Source of the DNA: Candidatus Hydrogenedentota bacterium
Lineage (GTDB): Bacteria > Hydrogenedentota > Hydrogenedentia > Hydrogenedentales > SLHB01
Assembly (NCBI GenBank): GCA_029552745.1
Contig: JAKPDK010000182.1
Location: 1 to 64,000, forward strand
Direction: 5' to 3'
DNA length: 64,000 bases
The position numbers and the translations under genes were made by a program. Below, piece after piece: positions 26,712-38,533 of this stretch. Numbering within the stretch: position 1 is the stretch's first letter; the number at the start of each line of letters is the position of its first letter. A model generated the notes under the pieces. The model had not been told where the DNA came from and did no database searches. It saw only the letters and a program-made list of their open reading frames with translations.

Positions 26712-26740
26712 TTGTTTTGAACTCGCCAATTTGATATACT
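26712..26740 (+). promoter_or_regulatory. Candidate promoter for gyrB
   Basis: TTGTTT and TATACT are separated by 17 bases, 40 bases upstream of the gyrB ATG. The -10 element is good and the -35 element is moderate. It would allow gyrB to be transcribed separately from recF. Confidence 0.5.
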
Positions 26741-26751
26741 ATCCTTAATAA

Positions 26752-29208
<2,457 letters not shown>

Positions 29209-29268
29209 TCCCAATTGGAACATGACAAGCTTGCATTGAGTATTCGACCCGTTGGAGCCCACTAACCC

Positions 29269-31797
29269 ATGGATGCACAAAAAGAACATATTGTTCCTGT
29301 AGCCATCGAGCAGGAGCTCAAGACGTCGTTTCTTGATTATTCGATGAGCGTGATCGTCAGCCGCGCATTGCCCGATGTGCGTGATGGCTTGAAACCGGTA
29401 CAGCGGCGCATTCTCTACACGATGCACGAATTGGGGCTCGTGCACAATAAAGGGTTTCGGAAGTCCGCGGCGGTCGTGGGCGATACGATGGGGAAATATC
29501 ATCCTCATGGGGACCAAGCCATCTATGACACGTTGGTGCGCATGGCGCAAGACTGGAGTTTTCGCTATCCGCTAATTGATGGTCAAGGGAACTTTGGTTC
29601 CGTCGACGGCGACAGCCCTGCGGCGATGCGGTATACGGAAGTGCGCATGGCGCCGATTACGGCGGAAATGCTTGCCGATATCGAAAAGCAGACCGTCGAT
29701 ATGCAGGACAACTACGACGGTCGTTTGCAGGAGCCAAAGGTGTTGCCGGCGGCGGTGCCGAACTTGCTCGTGAATGGCTCTCAAGGCATCGCAGTCGGCA
29801 TGGCGACCAGCTGCCCACCTCATAATTTGAATGAAGTATGCGACGCGATTGTGCACCTGATAGACAATCCGGATGCAGAGACTCGCGACTTGATGCGGTT
29901 CATTAAGGGACCGGATTTTCCCACGGGTGCCATTATTTACGGTACGGAGGGTCTTGCAGAGGCATATGCCACGGGTCGGGGCAAGGTGCAAGTACGGGCG
30001 CGTGCAATCACGGAATTCGACAAAGCTAGCGGCAAGGATCGCATTGTTATTACGGAAATCCCCTATCAGGTGAACAAATCGCGGTTGATCGAGAGCATCG
30101 CGGAACTCGTCAAAAACAAGGAAGTGGAAGGCATTACCGATCTCCGCGATGAATCTGATCGCGAAGGTATGCGTATAGTCATCGAGATACGCAAAGGGGA
30201 TGAACCCCAGGTGATTCTCAATCAATTGTACGCGCGAACCCAGCTTCAGGATACGTTCAGTATCCTGATGTTGGCGCTGGTCAACAACGTGCCGCGGGTG
30301 TTGTCACTGGTGGAGATGATTCGGTATTTCATCGAACACCGAATCGAGATCGTGCGGCGTCGTACGGAATATGACCTGCGCCAAGCCGAAGAACGATCCC
30401 ATATCGTTGAAGGGTTGCTACGCGCCATTGATCACATTGACGAAATTATCGCGATCATTCGGGCGTCAGCGGATGTCGACGTTGCCCGCGAGAATTTGAA
30501 AAATCGTTTTGGGTTTAGTGATGCCCAAGCCAATGCGATTCTTGCGATGCGGTTGCGGCGGTTGACGGGCCTGGAACGGGAGGAGCTGGAAAAAGAGTAC
30601 CAGGATTTGCTGAAGCAAATTGAACGCTTCAAGATGATCCTTTCGAGTCGTCGTACGATTCTTGCCGAAGTTCGCCGCGAAATTCTTGAGATAAAACAAA
30701 AATACGGTGATGACCGACGGACAGAGATTCTGGGGGAAGCGGGCGAGTTCCGTATTGAAGATTTTGTTGCTGACGAGGAAATGGTGGTGACGGTTTCGAA
30801 CGCCGGGTATATCAAACGGGTGCCCGTGAGTTCGTATCGTAAACAGCGACGCGGCGGACGGGGTGTCACGGGAGCGGATACAAAAGAAGAAGACTTCATT
30901 CGTGATTTGTTTGTGGCTTCGGCGCATCAGTTTCTCCTATTTTTCACCAACAAAGGTCAGGTGTACTGGCGGAAGGTGCACGAACTTCCGAAAGGGACGC
31001 GTACGGCGCGCGGACGGGCCATAGTGAACGTGCTGGACCTTAGCGGCGACGAACGTGTCACGGCATGTCTGCCTGTTCGAGATCTCAACGAGGAAGGCAA
31101 GTTTGTGTTCATGGTGACACGCAAAGGGATCGTGAAGAAGACGGAGCTCACAGCGTTCAGCAATCCGCGGTCGAAGGGTATCCGTGCGATCGATCTCGAA
31201 AAAGATGACGAACTGGTTGATATTCAAATCACGTCCGGTCGAGATAACATTCTCCTTGCTACGCGGCGCGGTATGGCGATTCGTTTTCCGGAAACCGATG
31301 TTCGACCCATGGGGCGGTCTGCCCAGGGCGTTATCGGAATTCGACTCGAGAAAGATGATTATGTCATAGGGACCTCGATTGCGCACGACGATATGACCGT
31401 GCTCAGTGTTACGGAAAATGGTTTTGGTAAACGCACGCGTGCGGAGGAGTACCGCGTGCAGCATCGTGGCGGGCACGGCATCATCAATATCAAGACGACG
31501 GACCGCAACGGCAATGTTGTGGGCATGCTCACGGTGGACGACGACGATGAAATCGTAGTGGTGAGCACGGACGGCGTCGTGATCCGCTTGGCGGTGCGCG
31601 ATATACGCACTATCGGCCGTAATACCCAAGGCGTGAAAATAATGGTACCTAATCCAGGAGCTAAGGTGAGCGCGGTGGCGCGGGCTGTCGGTGAGCGCAA
31701 GGAGGACAAGACCACGGGGGCGATGTCCGACAATGATTCCTCAACTGAAAGCGACGACGAACCCATCTCTGACGATAGCAGCGACCCGGATGCATAA
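29269..31797 (+). CDS. gyrA: DNA gyrase subunit A
   Basis: GyrA is the DNA-breakage subunit. The 842-residue protein has the catalytic Tyr122 in '[13 protein letters not shown]', the six-bladed C-terminal DNA-wrapping domain, and the gyrase-specific GyrA box in '[11 protein letters not shown]', which distinguishes it from ParC. In the quinolone-resistance region the sequence is '[17 protein letters not shown]', so residue 83 (same numbering as in E. coli) is Gln instead of the usual Ser/Thr/Ala, while Asp87 is conserved. The C-terminus is a Ser/Asp-rich acidic tail. It is co-directional with gyrB. Confidence 0.96.
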   Translation: MDAQKEHIVPVAIEQELKTSFLDYSMSVIVSRALPDVRDGLKPVQRRILYTMHELGLVHNKGFRKSAAVVGDTMGKYHPHGDQAIYDTLVRMAQDWSFRYPLIDGQGNFGSVDGDSPAAMRYTEVRMAPITAEMLADIEKQTVDMQDNYDGRLQEPKVLPAAVPNLLVNGSQGIAVGMATSCPPHNLNEVCDAIVHLIDNPDAETRDLMRFIKGPDFPTGAIIYGTEGLAEAYATGRGKVQVRARAITEFDKASGKDRIVITEIPYQVNKSRLIESIAELVKNKEVEGITDLRDESDREGMRIVIEIRKGDEPQVILNQLYARTQLQDTFSILMLALVNNVPRVLSLVEMIRYFIEHRIEIVRRRTEYDLRQAEERSHIVEGLLRAIDHIDEIIAIIRASADVDVARENLKNRFGFSDAQANAILAMRLRRLTGLEREELEKEYQDLLKQIERFKMILSSRRTILAEVRREILEIKQKYGDDRRTEILGEAGEFRIEDFVADEEMVVTVSNAGYIKRVPVSSYRKQRRGGRGVTGADTKEEDFIRDLFVASAHQFLLFFTNKGQVYWRKVHELPKGTRTARGRAIVNVLDLSGDERVTACLPVRDLNEEGKFVFMVTRKGIVKKTELTAFSNPRSKGIRAIDLEKDDELVDIQITSGRDNILLATRRGMAIRFPETDVRPMGRSAQGVIGIRLEKDDYVIGTSIAHDDMTVLSVTENGFGKRTRAEEYRVQHRGGHGIINIKTTDRNGNVVGMLTVDDDDEIVVVSTDGVVIRLAVRDIRTIGRNTQGVKIMVPNPGAKVSAVARAVGERKEDKTTGAMSDNDSSTESDDEPISDDSSDPDA

Positions 31798-31837
31798 GAA
31801 TTTAGCGGCTTAACGCGTAGGCGAGATATCCGAGCGA

Positions 31838-31892
31838 ATTCCCGAGGGGATTGCCACGTCGTGCTTGACGGCACTTCTCCCAAGGACAAGAA
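31838..31892 (-). repeat. Half copy of the GTCATTGCGAGG-type repeat, copy 3
   Basis: The stretch from 'CCCGAGGGGATTGCCACG' through 'GGCACTTCTCCCAAGGACAAG' is one arm of the element found complete at 11696 and 44783. It lies just after gyrA and before the promoter of the next operon. Confidence 0.6.
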
Positions 31893-31918
31893 CGATATTG
31901 GACGGATACTGAAAGTCT

Positions 31919-31946
31919 TGTCTGTGGGGATTTTTGTGTTATGATG
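31919..31946 (+). promoter_or_regulatory. Promoter of the Cys-tail/radical SAM operon
   Basis: TTGTCT and TATGAT are separated by 16 bases, about 38 bases upstream of the ATG at 31984. It is a reasonable sigma-70-type match and indicates that the three genes at 31984-35916 form their own transcription unit. Confidence 0.55.
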
Positions 31947-31983
31947 TCGGAGGGAAGTACGACTGGTTGCGAGGGTGCCGCGT

Positions 31984-33552
31984 ATGAAGACACGTCTCCT
32001 GGGCTTGCTGTACGTTGGGGCGATTTTGCTGTGTGTTTGTCTGTCGGCTTCCAGTGCGGGGGATTTCCGCTGGGTGGAAGTGGATGTCTCGTTGCGGCCG
32101 GACTATAAGGCGACGGTGACGTACAGCGTATGCTTGTGTTCTCTCGGAAACTTGCATGGTTTTTATTTTGAAGGTGTAGAAGAAGAACCAATTTTCGATA
32201 CTTCCTCCGCGGTTGCATGGTACAACAACAATCGTTCCAGCGTGCCGTTAGAGATCAAGCGCGTTGACTCGAAGACGTGGGACATTGTGTTGGCGGGAGG
32301 ACGGGCAATCGATTCGGGGGATGTGATTTACAAGTTTACGTATGCCGCGGACTTGGGCGCGTCGGGACATTTGGGGGTGACTCAATCTGAATTTGGTCCG
32401 CTGGTGTATTTTGACTGGGCGCCGGTTCAGTGGGACTCGCCTTTGGAACATTATACAGTGCGCGTCTATTACCCCATCGAATGCCAAGCGGGGGAAATGA
32501 CTATTGCAGACATGGATGCTTTTGGGTTTCGTACCGAACGTTTCATGAACGATCAGTGCCTGATTTCGTATTACGGCCAGGAACAGAACGGGAAGAACTG
32601 GCTTGCGGTGCGTTTGCATCGGGACACCGTTCCGCAAAGGTATCATTTCCGTATACAACAATACATCGACGCGAAATACTTTCAGCCGAGAGAAGTCTCA
32701 CGGGGGATCGGTGGGGCATTATCGCAGATGACTTCGACTCGTTTGTCTTACGTTCCCATTCTTCTCTTTGGGTTTATCGTTATTTTCTTACTCTTTTTCA
32801 TTGTCTTGACGAAACACCGGTCTTTGATCAAGGCGCGAGACGGGCTGGATGAGATTCAGTGGGCTCGGAATGACTGGATCCCGCCGCGCATTGAGGTTTC
32901 GTCTTTTCGTAAAGAAGGCAAAATTGCTGAGTTGGACATTTATGAGGCATGTATTCTTTGTGAGGTTCCTTTTGGGGACGTCTTGAGTGCGATTGTGACA
33001 AGGCTGGAGTCTCTCGGCGCGATTGAAGTAGTTTCTAAGAACCCGTTTCGTTCTCGCGCCTTGCAAGCACATCCGAACTTGCCGAACGAGTATGAGCAAG
33101 CGTTTTTTCAATTTGTCGAGGGAGACGGGGAATTAAGCGAATCGGAAATGGCGGAGATTTTTCGCACCCTCTGTGATAATTTGCAGCGGAAGGCATGGGA
33201 CAGCGACCTGGACGCCACCCGGGCGCATTATCAGGAAATGGTGGATCAGTTGTTTTCGCCAACGCTGGAGCAGCAGGAGGAGGTTGGCGAGCGGCGGGTG
33301 GAACCTGTGGTCGTTTTGGGACACAGTTGGCACCGTTACCCCTATTATTATCGCACTTCTTTCAGCAGTGATTTACATCGGATGACGTACTCCAGTTTCT
33401 TACAATCCAACTATTGTTTCCAGGGGTGTTTCACGCATTCTGCGTGTCACGATGCATGTCATTCTGCGTGTCATTCGGCTTGTCACAGCGCGTGTCATTC
33501 GGCTTGTCACTCTGCCTGTCACAGTGCCTGTGTCAGCGGGGGTTCCCATTGA
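31984..33552 (+). CDS. DUF2207-like membrane protein with C-terminal (Cys-His-Ser-Ala)n tail; candidate radical SAM substrate
   Basis: The 522-residue protein has a signal peptide (1-24), an extracytoplasmic beta-rich DUF2207-like domain (about 28-245), one membrane helix (about 255-277) and a cytoplasmic part (278-522). The cytoplasmic part ends in a Cys-rich tail: Cys478, Cys482, then Cys488, 492, 496, 500, 504, 508, 512 and 516 at exact four-residue spacing, as eight tetrads His-Ser/Asp-Ala-Cys, closing with VSGGSH. The His, Ser and Ala codons vary between repeats, so the pattern is kept at protein level. The predicted topology puts the tail in the cytoplasm, where the radical SAM/SPASM enzyme encoded 8 bases downstream could reach it. 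The ATG at 31984 is preferred over GTG at 31975. The DUF2207 assignment is by pattern. A metal-binding tail is the main alternative. Confidence 0.87.
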   Translation: MKTRLLGLLYVGAILLCVCLSASSAGDFRWVEVDVSLRPDYKATVTYSVCLCSLGNLHGFYFEGVEEEPIFDTSSAVAWYNNNRSSVPLEIKRVDSKTWDIVLAGGRAIDSGDVIYKFTYAADLGASGHLGVTQSEFGPLVYFDWAPVQWDSPLEHYTVRVYYPIECQAGEMTIADMDAFGFRTERFMNDQCLISYYGQEQNGKNWLAVRLHRDTVPQRYHFRIQQYIDAKYFQPREVSRGIGGALSQMTSTRLSYVPILLFGFIVIFLLFFIVLTKHRSLIKARDGLDEIQWARNDWIPPRIEVSSFRKEGKIAELDIYEACILCEVPFGDVLSAIVTRLESLGAIEVVSKNPFRSRALQAHPNLPNEYEQAFFQFVEGDGELSESEMAEIFRTLCDNLQRKAWDSDLDATRAHYQEMVDQLFSPTLEQQEEVGERRVEPVVVLGHSWHRYPYYYRTSFSSDLHRMTYSSFLQSNYCFQGCFTHSACHDACHSACHSACHSACHSACHSACHSACVSGGSH

Positions 33553-33560
33553 GGCGTGGT

Positions 33561-34937
33561 ATGAAATCGGGCAAGAACGGAGAATTGCCTTTGAAACGAG
33601 ATGAGCGCTATCCGCTTGAATGGATAGATGATTATGTCAAGTCAATTCGGCCGTTTGTCCATGTTCGGCGGCGGGATAACTTATTGATCAAGATACCCAA
33701 CGAGGCGTTCAAATTAAACGAAAGCGGTGTGCAGATTTTGTTGCGGCTTTTTTCAGGCGAACCGATCATGACCTTGTGGCGTTCCTTCGGGGGTGATGAG
33801 GTTGTTCAGCGGGATCTGTATCACTTCTTTATTGCCTTGAAACAGGCGCTTCAGGGATGTCTTAACGAACAGGCACCACCGCAGGGGGCCGTGATACAGC
33901 CATTTACGCTGGGGTTCAGTGCACTCCCCATTCTAAGTGAAGTCGCGCTTACGTACCGGTGCAACTTGCGGTGCCGTTTTTGCTACGCCGGGTGTGGGAA
34001 AGGCAGCGCGAGTGCTTTGCCGGAGATGAGTACCGATGAGGTGAAACGGGTGTTACGTTGTATTCGCGAGGACGCCGATGTGCCGAGCGTTAGTTTCACG
34101 GGCGGTGAGCCGACGCTTCGTGACGATCTCGAGCATCTTGTTACGTTTGCGCGGCGCGAGTTACAGATGCATGTGAATCTGATCACGAATGGGACGCGGA
34201 TTGACGCCCAGCGGGCAGTGGCGCTTGCGGAAGCGGGATTGAACAGTGCGCAAGTGAGTCTTGAAGCCCCGTGCGAGGAAGTGCATGACCGTTTGACGGG
34301 TGTGCCCGGTTCGTTTCTACGAGCGCTGGAATGTATCCGCTGTTTGCAGGAGGTTGGTATTCGGGTTCATACCAATACGACGCTCACCCGAGCCAACCTG
34401 GAGCATGCCTCGGCAATGCCAGCGTTTGTCCATTCCCTGGGCTTATCGCGGTTTTCGATGAATTTGATGATTCCTGCGGGTGTGGATAGACAGGACATTG
34501 CGCTTTTAAGTTTGCGGTACAGGGAGATCGGGGAACACGTGCTACGTATCAAAAAGGCGGCAGAACAGGAGCGCGTGGAGTTCATGTGGTACTCGCCGAC
34601 GCCGGTCTGCCTATTTAATCCGGTGGCGTACCGATTGGGTAATAAAGGCTGTGCTGCGTGTGACGGCTTGTTGTCGGTTTCGCCAACGGGGGGTGTATTG
34701 CCCTGTTCCAGCTGGCACGAACCCGTGGGCAATCTATTGGAAGAACCGTTTGAGGAGGTATGGCAGTCTGCGCGGGCTTGCATGATCCGTTCCAAAAGGG
34801 AGGCGCCGCGGGTTTGTCGTACGTGTGATGATTTTGCGGTATGTCAGGGTGCGTGTCCTTTGTATTGGCACGAGTTTGGTTGTGAGGAATTGGTAGGGCT
34901 GCAGGAGGGGCTTTGTCATGCTGTTGCCGGCACCTGA
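33561..34937 (+). CDS. Radical SAM/SPASM enzyme with N-terminal PqqD-like recognition region
   Basis: The 458-residue enzyme has three parts. Residues about 35-100 ('LLIKIPNEAFKLNESGVQIL') resemble PqqD, the RiPP recognition element. The radical SAM core has CNLRCRFC (Cys134, 138, 141) and 'SFTGGEPTL'. The SPASM-type C-terminus has Cys364, 367, 382, 419, 422, 428, 432 and probably 441 or 452 as auxiliary-cluster ligands. SPASM enzymes with a fused recognition domain typically modify ribosomal peptides, often making thioether or carbon-carbon cross-links. The ATG at 33561 has GAGG six bases upstream and lies 8 bases after the stop of the Cys-tail gene; an upstream extension to 33414 is only a shadow of that repeat. 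It overlaps the next gene by 20 bases. Confidence 0.92.
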   Translation: MKSGKNGELPLKRDERYPLEWIDDYVKSIRPFVHVRRRDNLLIKIPNEAFKLNESGVQILLRLFSGEPIMTLWRSFGGDEVVQRDLYHFFIALKQALQGCLNEQAPPQGAVIQPFTLGFSALPILSEVALTYRCNLRCRFCYAGCGKGSASALPEMSTDEVKRVLRCIREDADVPSVSFTGGEPTLRDDLEHLVTFARRELQMHVNLITNGTRIDAQRAVALAEAGLNSAQVSLEAPCEEVHDRLTGVPGSFLRALECIRCLQEVGIRVHTNTTLTRANLEHASAMPAFVHSLGLSRFSMNLMIPAGVDRQDIALLSLRYREIGEHVLRIKKAAEQERVEFMWYSPTPVCLFNPVAYRLGNKGCAACDGLLSVSPTGGVLPCSSWHEPVGNLLEEPFEEVWQSARACMIRSKREAPRVCRTCDDFAVCQGACPLYWHEFGCEELVGLQEGLCHAVAGT

Positions 34938-35916
34938 ACGACGTGGAGAACTGCATTTTTATGTGGCAAAAAGCCTGCCGTATGCCTTGCGTTTGGGCAT
35001 CGCCTTTTTTCTGATTACCGCCGGTTGGGGGGTGCAGTATTTCTTTTTAGAGCGAGGTCCGTGGTGGATTGGTTTGTTGGGAGTGGCTTTGGGGGTTGCG
35101 CTCTTGTTGGTTCGTGGGTTTGACAATACGGTGCCTCGGCGGGCGCCGTCGGAGGAGTGGAAACCGGTGCGCCGAAGCGAGGTGGAACGGATCATCGAAC
35201 TTAACGTGAAACAACGGAAATGGGACCAAGCGGCTATCGATATAACAAATGCGCGGGGCTTTTTTTCGCTGGTGCTGTTGACGATTCTGCTTGCGGTGAT
35301 AGGCTATTTTCTTTTGAAGAACATCATGCCAAGTATCCGGGATCGGCATCTTCATATTGTGGGGGCAAATCTTGCGGTGATGTTGTTGCCATTTTGGTTG
35401 ACAGGGATTCGGTTCACCCTGAAAAACGACCGCTTGATCGTGAAAGCCAAGATGCTCTTGAGGCTGGAGGATGTGTTCAACAGCTTGCTGCATCAGCCGG
35501 GCGAGGTTTTTCAATACCAGATGGTCACCGCCCCCGTGAAAAAAGGGCAAGGGGAAGTGCCTGCTGATATCAAGGCGATTGTGCAATTTCAAGAGGGTCC
35601 TTCGGAATTTTTGGGCATTCAAATGCAAATCGCCATCAACAGTGTACAGGGTTCCGATTATCCCTACTTTTATTGTGTGTTGGTGGCAAGGGCGGCTTTT
35701 GGGCGAATCACGGCGAAGCAGCTTCCGCCGCCACAGAAGAATGTCGTCTTGGAACCTTCCCAAGATGGAGACGTTGTGATTATGGTAATTCGCCAGAAAA
35801 CAACCAAGAATTCCGGATATCATACGAATCAAAAAGTGGCGCAGGCGATTTTCAACTATTCACTTCGTGCGGCACGGCAATTAATTAGTTCTTCCCCTGT
35901 GGCGGACAAGAAGTGA
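34918..35916 (+). CDS. Four-helix membrane protein of the Cys-tail/radical SAM operon
   Basis: I do not recognise a family. The 332-residue protein has two hydrophobic hairpins: helices at about 20-43 and 48-66, then about 114-134 and 147-166. After that comes a 160-residue soluble region of mixed alpha/beta ('RFTLKNDRLIVKAKMLLRLEDV', 'IKAIVQFQEGPSEFLGIQMQI'). It has no catalytic motif or Cys cluster. The start overlaps the radical SAM gene by 20 bases and has GGAGG upstream, so the two are translationally coupled. A role as a membrane partner, transporter-like factor or anchor for the modified protein is an inference from operon position only. Confidence 0.82.
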   Translation: MLLPAPERRGELHFYVAKSLPYALRLGIAFFLITAGWGVQYFFLERGPWWIGLLGVALGVALLLVRGFDNTVPRRAPSEEWKPVRRSEVERIIELNVKQRKWDQAAIDITNARGFFSLVLLTILLAVIGYFLLKNIMPSIRDRHLHIVGANLAVMLLPFWLTGIRFTLKNDRLIVKAKMLLRLEDVFNSLLHQPGEVFQYQMVTAPVKKGQGEVPADIKAIVQFQEGPSEFLGIQMQIAINSVQGSDYPYFYCVLVARAAFGRITAKQLPPPQKNVVLEPSQDGDVVIMVIRQKTTKNSGYHTNQKVAQAIFNYSLRAARQLISSSPVADKK

Positions 35917-35966
35917 CGGAGCGCTTCCAATCTCTTTTCTGATGACAGGGCTTATCGTTCTTCGTA

Positions 35967-38504
35967 TTACGGCTTCGGGGGTTTCGGAAAACGAACGGGT
36001 GCGCCTTGCGTTTGGGTGAGCACCACCTGCAAAGGTTCTTGGATATTCAGAGATGACTCAAACTGGATTTCGAGCAATTTTTCCTTGCCATCATTACCAA
36101 AACGCTTTGTGAAACGGCTACATCCCTCGGGACCTTTTGTTTGAATCTGGACGTCCATGACTTCGCGAGGGACGCGGAGTACTAAGGTGCTAATGGTGAT
36201 TGGGCTATCGAAAGAGACATTGATATGTTGACGATAAATCCCTTGCTCGTCGCGTTCGACAAAGCGAAACCACCCGAAACTTATGGGGGTGAAAAGCGGG
36301 GTATCCAGGGAATGGACCCCCAACGGCAGATGAGGCCTTAACCACAGTTCTTGGTCAGGAACGTTGAGGACAAATCCTTGTAGGGCGAACAACACGTGCC
36401 AGACCGATGGGGCGCTCATGTGGCGGTCGTTGCCCCAGCCTCGTGCAGTGTCGTTAACGAGATCCCACCAAAGGGGTTGGTTAAATGTTCTCCCATGCCG
36501 GACGTGCAAGGTATTGTAAGTTTTCTCGACAGAATGGAGGCCTCGATCGGGCATTCCCCGTGTGATTTCCAAACACGCGTAATGGGTGATATGAAATGCG
36601 GGCCACGATGCCACGGCTTTGCCTTGTTCATGGCATAAGAAGATGGCGTTCAAGGCACGTTCGATATGGTTAACCGGCAACAAAACGCCCAAACCTAGGA
36701 AATCTGCATACCATTGTCCTGCCAATTGGCCGCTAACGCAGCCATGAGGAGCAGGCTCGTCGGGGGATGTTTCGCCGACGGCGTTGTCGTGGAAGAAGTA
36801 GTATCCCCCTTTTTCATTCCATAATCGCCGTTCGAAATTTGTGACCGCTTTATGAAGGAGTTGTTCACACCACTCGGCCTCTTGCGTCATACCGAGGAGA
36901 CGAGTCAATTCGGCATACGCGCGAATTGCGGCGAGCCAGATCGAACCCGAGTAGCTATCCAATCCGTAGAATTTCCAGTTGTCATAGGTGGTGCGGAAGC
37001 CTTTGACTTCGGGGAGGCCGTCATCGTTCGAATCTTTGTCCAGGATGTATTGCATCACCCTCTTCAACCGGGGATATAGCTTTCGCATGTCGGCGAGGCG
37101 CCCGGTCATGTGATAATCCCGATAGACCATAAGGATGAACTTTGCGTTTAGGTCGAGCAGTTCGCCGCCTTCATCGCAAAGTTCGGGCTGATGGACAGCC
37201 AATCGTCCCAGATATCGATAAAGTCTTCCGGGCGCATTGGGGGGGTCTGCCAACGCGAATTGTTCCAGTTCGGAAAACGCAAGTTTGGGGAAGAAAAGTA
37301 ACGTGGCGATGGAACTATGAAATCGGCGGTCTAAAGCGCCGGTGCGAGGGTCTTCGGGCGTCTCAAACATGGCGAACTTGCCATCTTTGGTGTAGAGGGT
37401 ATTGGTGCTAAACACGTAATTGTTGTTGATGAGCATTCGATTGAGCCAACGGGGTAGGGAAGAAGCCTGAAAGCACCCGTGCCAGCGCTCGAGGGCTTGG
37501 AAATAATACCGATGGTATTTTAGGGCGCGTTCTGCCACTTCTCGGGCATCTCGGAAAAAGGCTGTGTACCGGTTGCCCTGGTCATATTCTCCGACGACAA
37601 AACGCGGACAGAACCAGCTCAAAGCGAATACGATGCGCCGGGTTCTTTCTCCTGGCAATGCAAACGAACAACACAAAGCGGCGGAATGTGCCGAAGGGTT
37701 GGCATCGATGGTATTGTCGAAGCCGCCGTTGTCGCGGAACTGCTCCCAGAAGTTTCGCACGGCTTCCTGATCTGTCTCATTCCAGCCGAGCACGGATACG
37801 TGGACATCGTTTTCAAACGGGGTCAGCAGACAATAATTCCCTTGTGCGTTGTCAGTCCAATTGCCGAACATCCCAAACTCCACGCCGACAATCGGCGGAG
37901 GAGGGGTCGCTTTATCTTGCTTGTTGGGCGGAGGGTCCGCGGAAGGGGCGGTCAGGACTCGTATTTCGCCCCGTTCTATGGGCTGTTGAAGACGGGTGCA
38001 ACCGCAGAGGTTTTCCCAATTGAAGACGAGGGCGGTTTCTGCCACGTATTCCGTTCGATTCTGCACCTCGACATAAAACAGAACGACGGGAAGGATGGCG
38101 GCATCCAGGTCGTAAGGGATGACGGGCGAAAACGCCGTCCAACGGATTTCCACGGGAGATTGGGGGTCTTGGAATCGGTAGTCGGCGCGCGGATATGTGC
38201 CGCGCCATGCCATTTGTTCTACCGGAGTGAAAACGGGCGCAATACCGGCAGCATCAAAAGGTACATCGGAGTCTGCTTGAAGAAAACGCACGGCAACGCG
38301 ACCCCGTACTGCCGTTCGAACCGCAAGGAAACTTCCGCGCGCAACCGGGATACGCAGGTCTGCCGTGCGGTTATTGTTGATAGTGATGTTCCGGAACCGG
38401 CCGTCTCGTCCCATTTCCAAAGAACCGGCTCCGACACCGCCCAAAGGCACGCCTGCATTCATTGCGGCGGCAATTCGTGCTTGCCAGCGTTCCTCGTTGC
38501 TCAT
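35967..38504 (-). CDS. GH116-like glucosylceramidase/beta-glucosidase family protein
   Basis: The 845-residue protein has the two-domain layout of GH116 (non-lysosomal glucosylceramidase/DUF608 type). The N-terminal beta-sandwich opens with 'AGVPLGGVGAGSLEMGRDGRFRN', the classic start of this family. The C-terminal (alpha/alpha)6 barrel contains 'LPEVKGFRTTYDNWKFYG' and 'YSGSIWLAAIRAYAEL'; the Asp in TYD is the expected acid/base. No signal peptide is evident, so it may be cytoplasmic. It converges with the operon ending at 35916 and is 29 bases downstream of rimI. Substrate is not visible. Confidence 0.85.
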   Translation of the reverse strand: MSNEERWQARIAAAMNAGVPLGGVGAGSLEMGRDGRFRNITINNNRTADLRIPVARGSFLAVRTAVRGRVAVRFLQADSDVPFDAAGIAPVFTPVEQMAWRGTYPRADYRFQDPQSPVEIRWTAFSPVIPYDLDAAILPVVLFYVEVQNRTEYVAETALVFNWENLCGCTRLQQPIERGEIRVLTAPSADPPPNKQDKATPPPPIVGVEFGMFGNWTDNAQGNYCLLTPFENDVHVSVLGWNETDQEAVRNFWEQFRDNGGFDNTIDANPSAHSAALCCSFALPGERTRRIVFALSWFCPRFVVGEYDQGNRYTAFFRDAREVAERALKYHRYYFQALERWHGCFQASSLPRWLNRMLINNNYVFSTNTLYTKDGKFAMFETPEDPRTGALDRRFHSSIATLLFFPKLAFSELEQFALADPPNAPGRLYRYLGRLAVHQPELCDEGGELLDLNAKFILMVYRDYHMTGRLADMRKLYPRLKRVMQYILDKDSNDDGLPEVKGFRTTYDNWKFYGLDSYSGSIWLAAIRAYAELTRLLGMTQEAEWCEQLLHKAVTNFERRLWNEKGGYYFFHDNAVGETSPDEPAPHGCVSGQLAGQWYADFLGLGVLLPVNHIERALNAIFLCHEQGKAVASWPAFHITHYACLEITRGMPDRGLHSVEKTYNTLHVRHGRTFNQPLWWDLVNDTARGWGNDRHMSAPSVWHVLFALQGFVLNVPDQELWLRPHLPLGVHSLDTPLFTPISFGWFRFVERDEQGIYRQHINVSFDSPITISTLVLRVPREVMDVQIQTKGPEGCSRFTKRFGNDGKEKLLEIQFESSLNIQEPLQVVLTQTQGAPVRFPKPPKP

Positions 38505-38533
38505 GCTGGAGTTGTGTCAAATTCTGTTTGGGT

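Noticed and set aside
33418-33540. Regular DNA repeat of about 12 bases that could be taken for a CRISPR or microsatellite
   Set aside because: It is in frame inside a coding sequence, has no spacers, and its units differ synonymously, so it is a protein repeat.
33414-33560. N-terminal extension of the radical SAM protein upstream of 33561
   Set aside because: The extension is the Cys-tail repeat read in another frame (Cys/Phe/Ser/Leu-rich). The ATG at 33561 has its own ribosome site and fits the family start.
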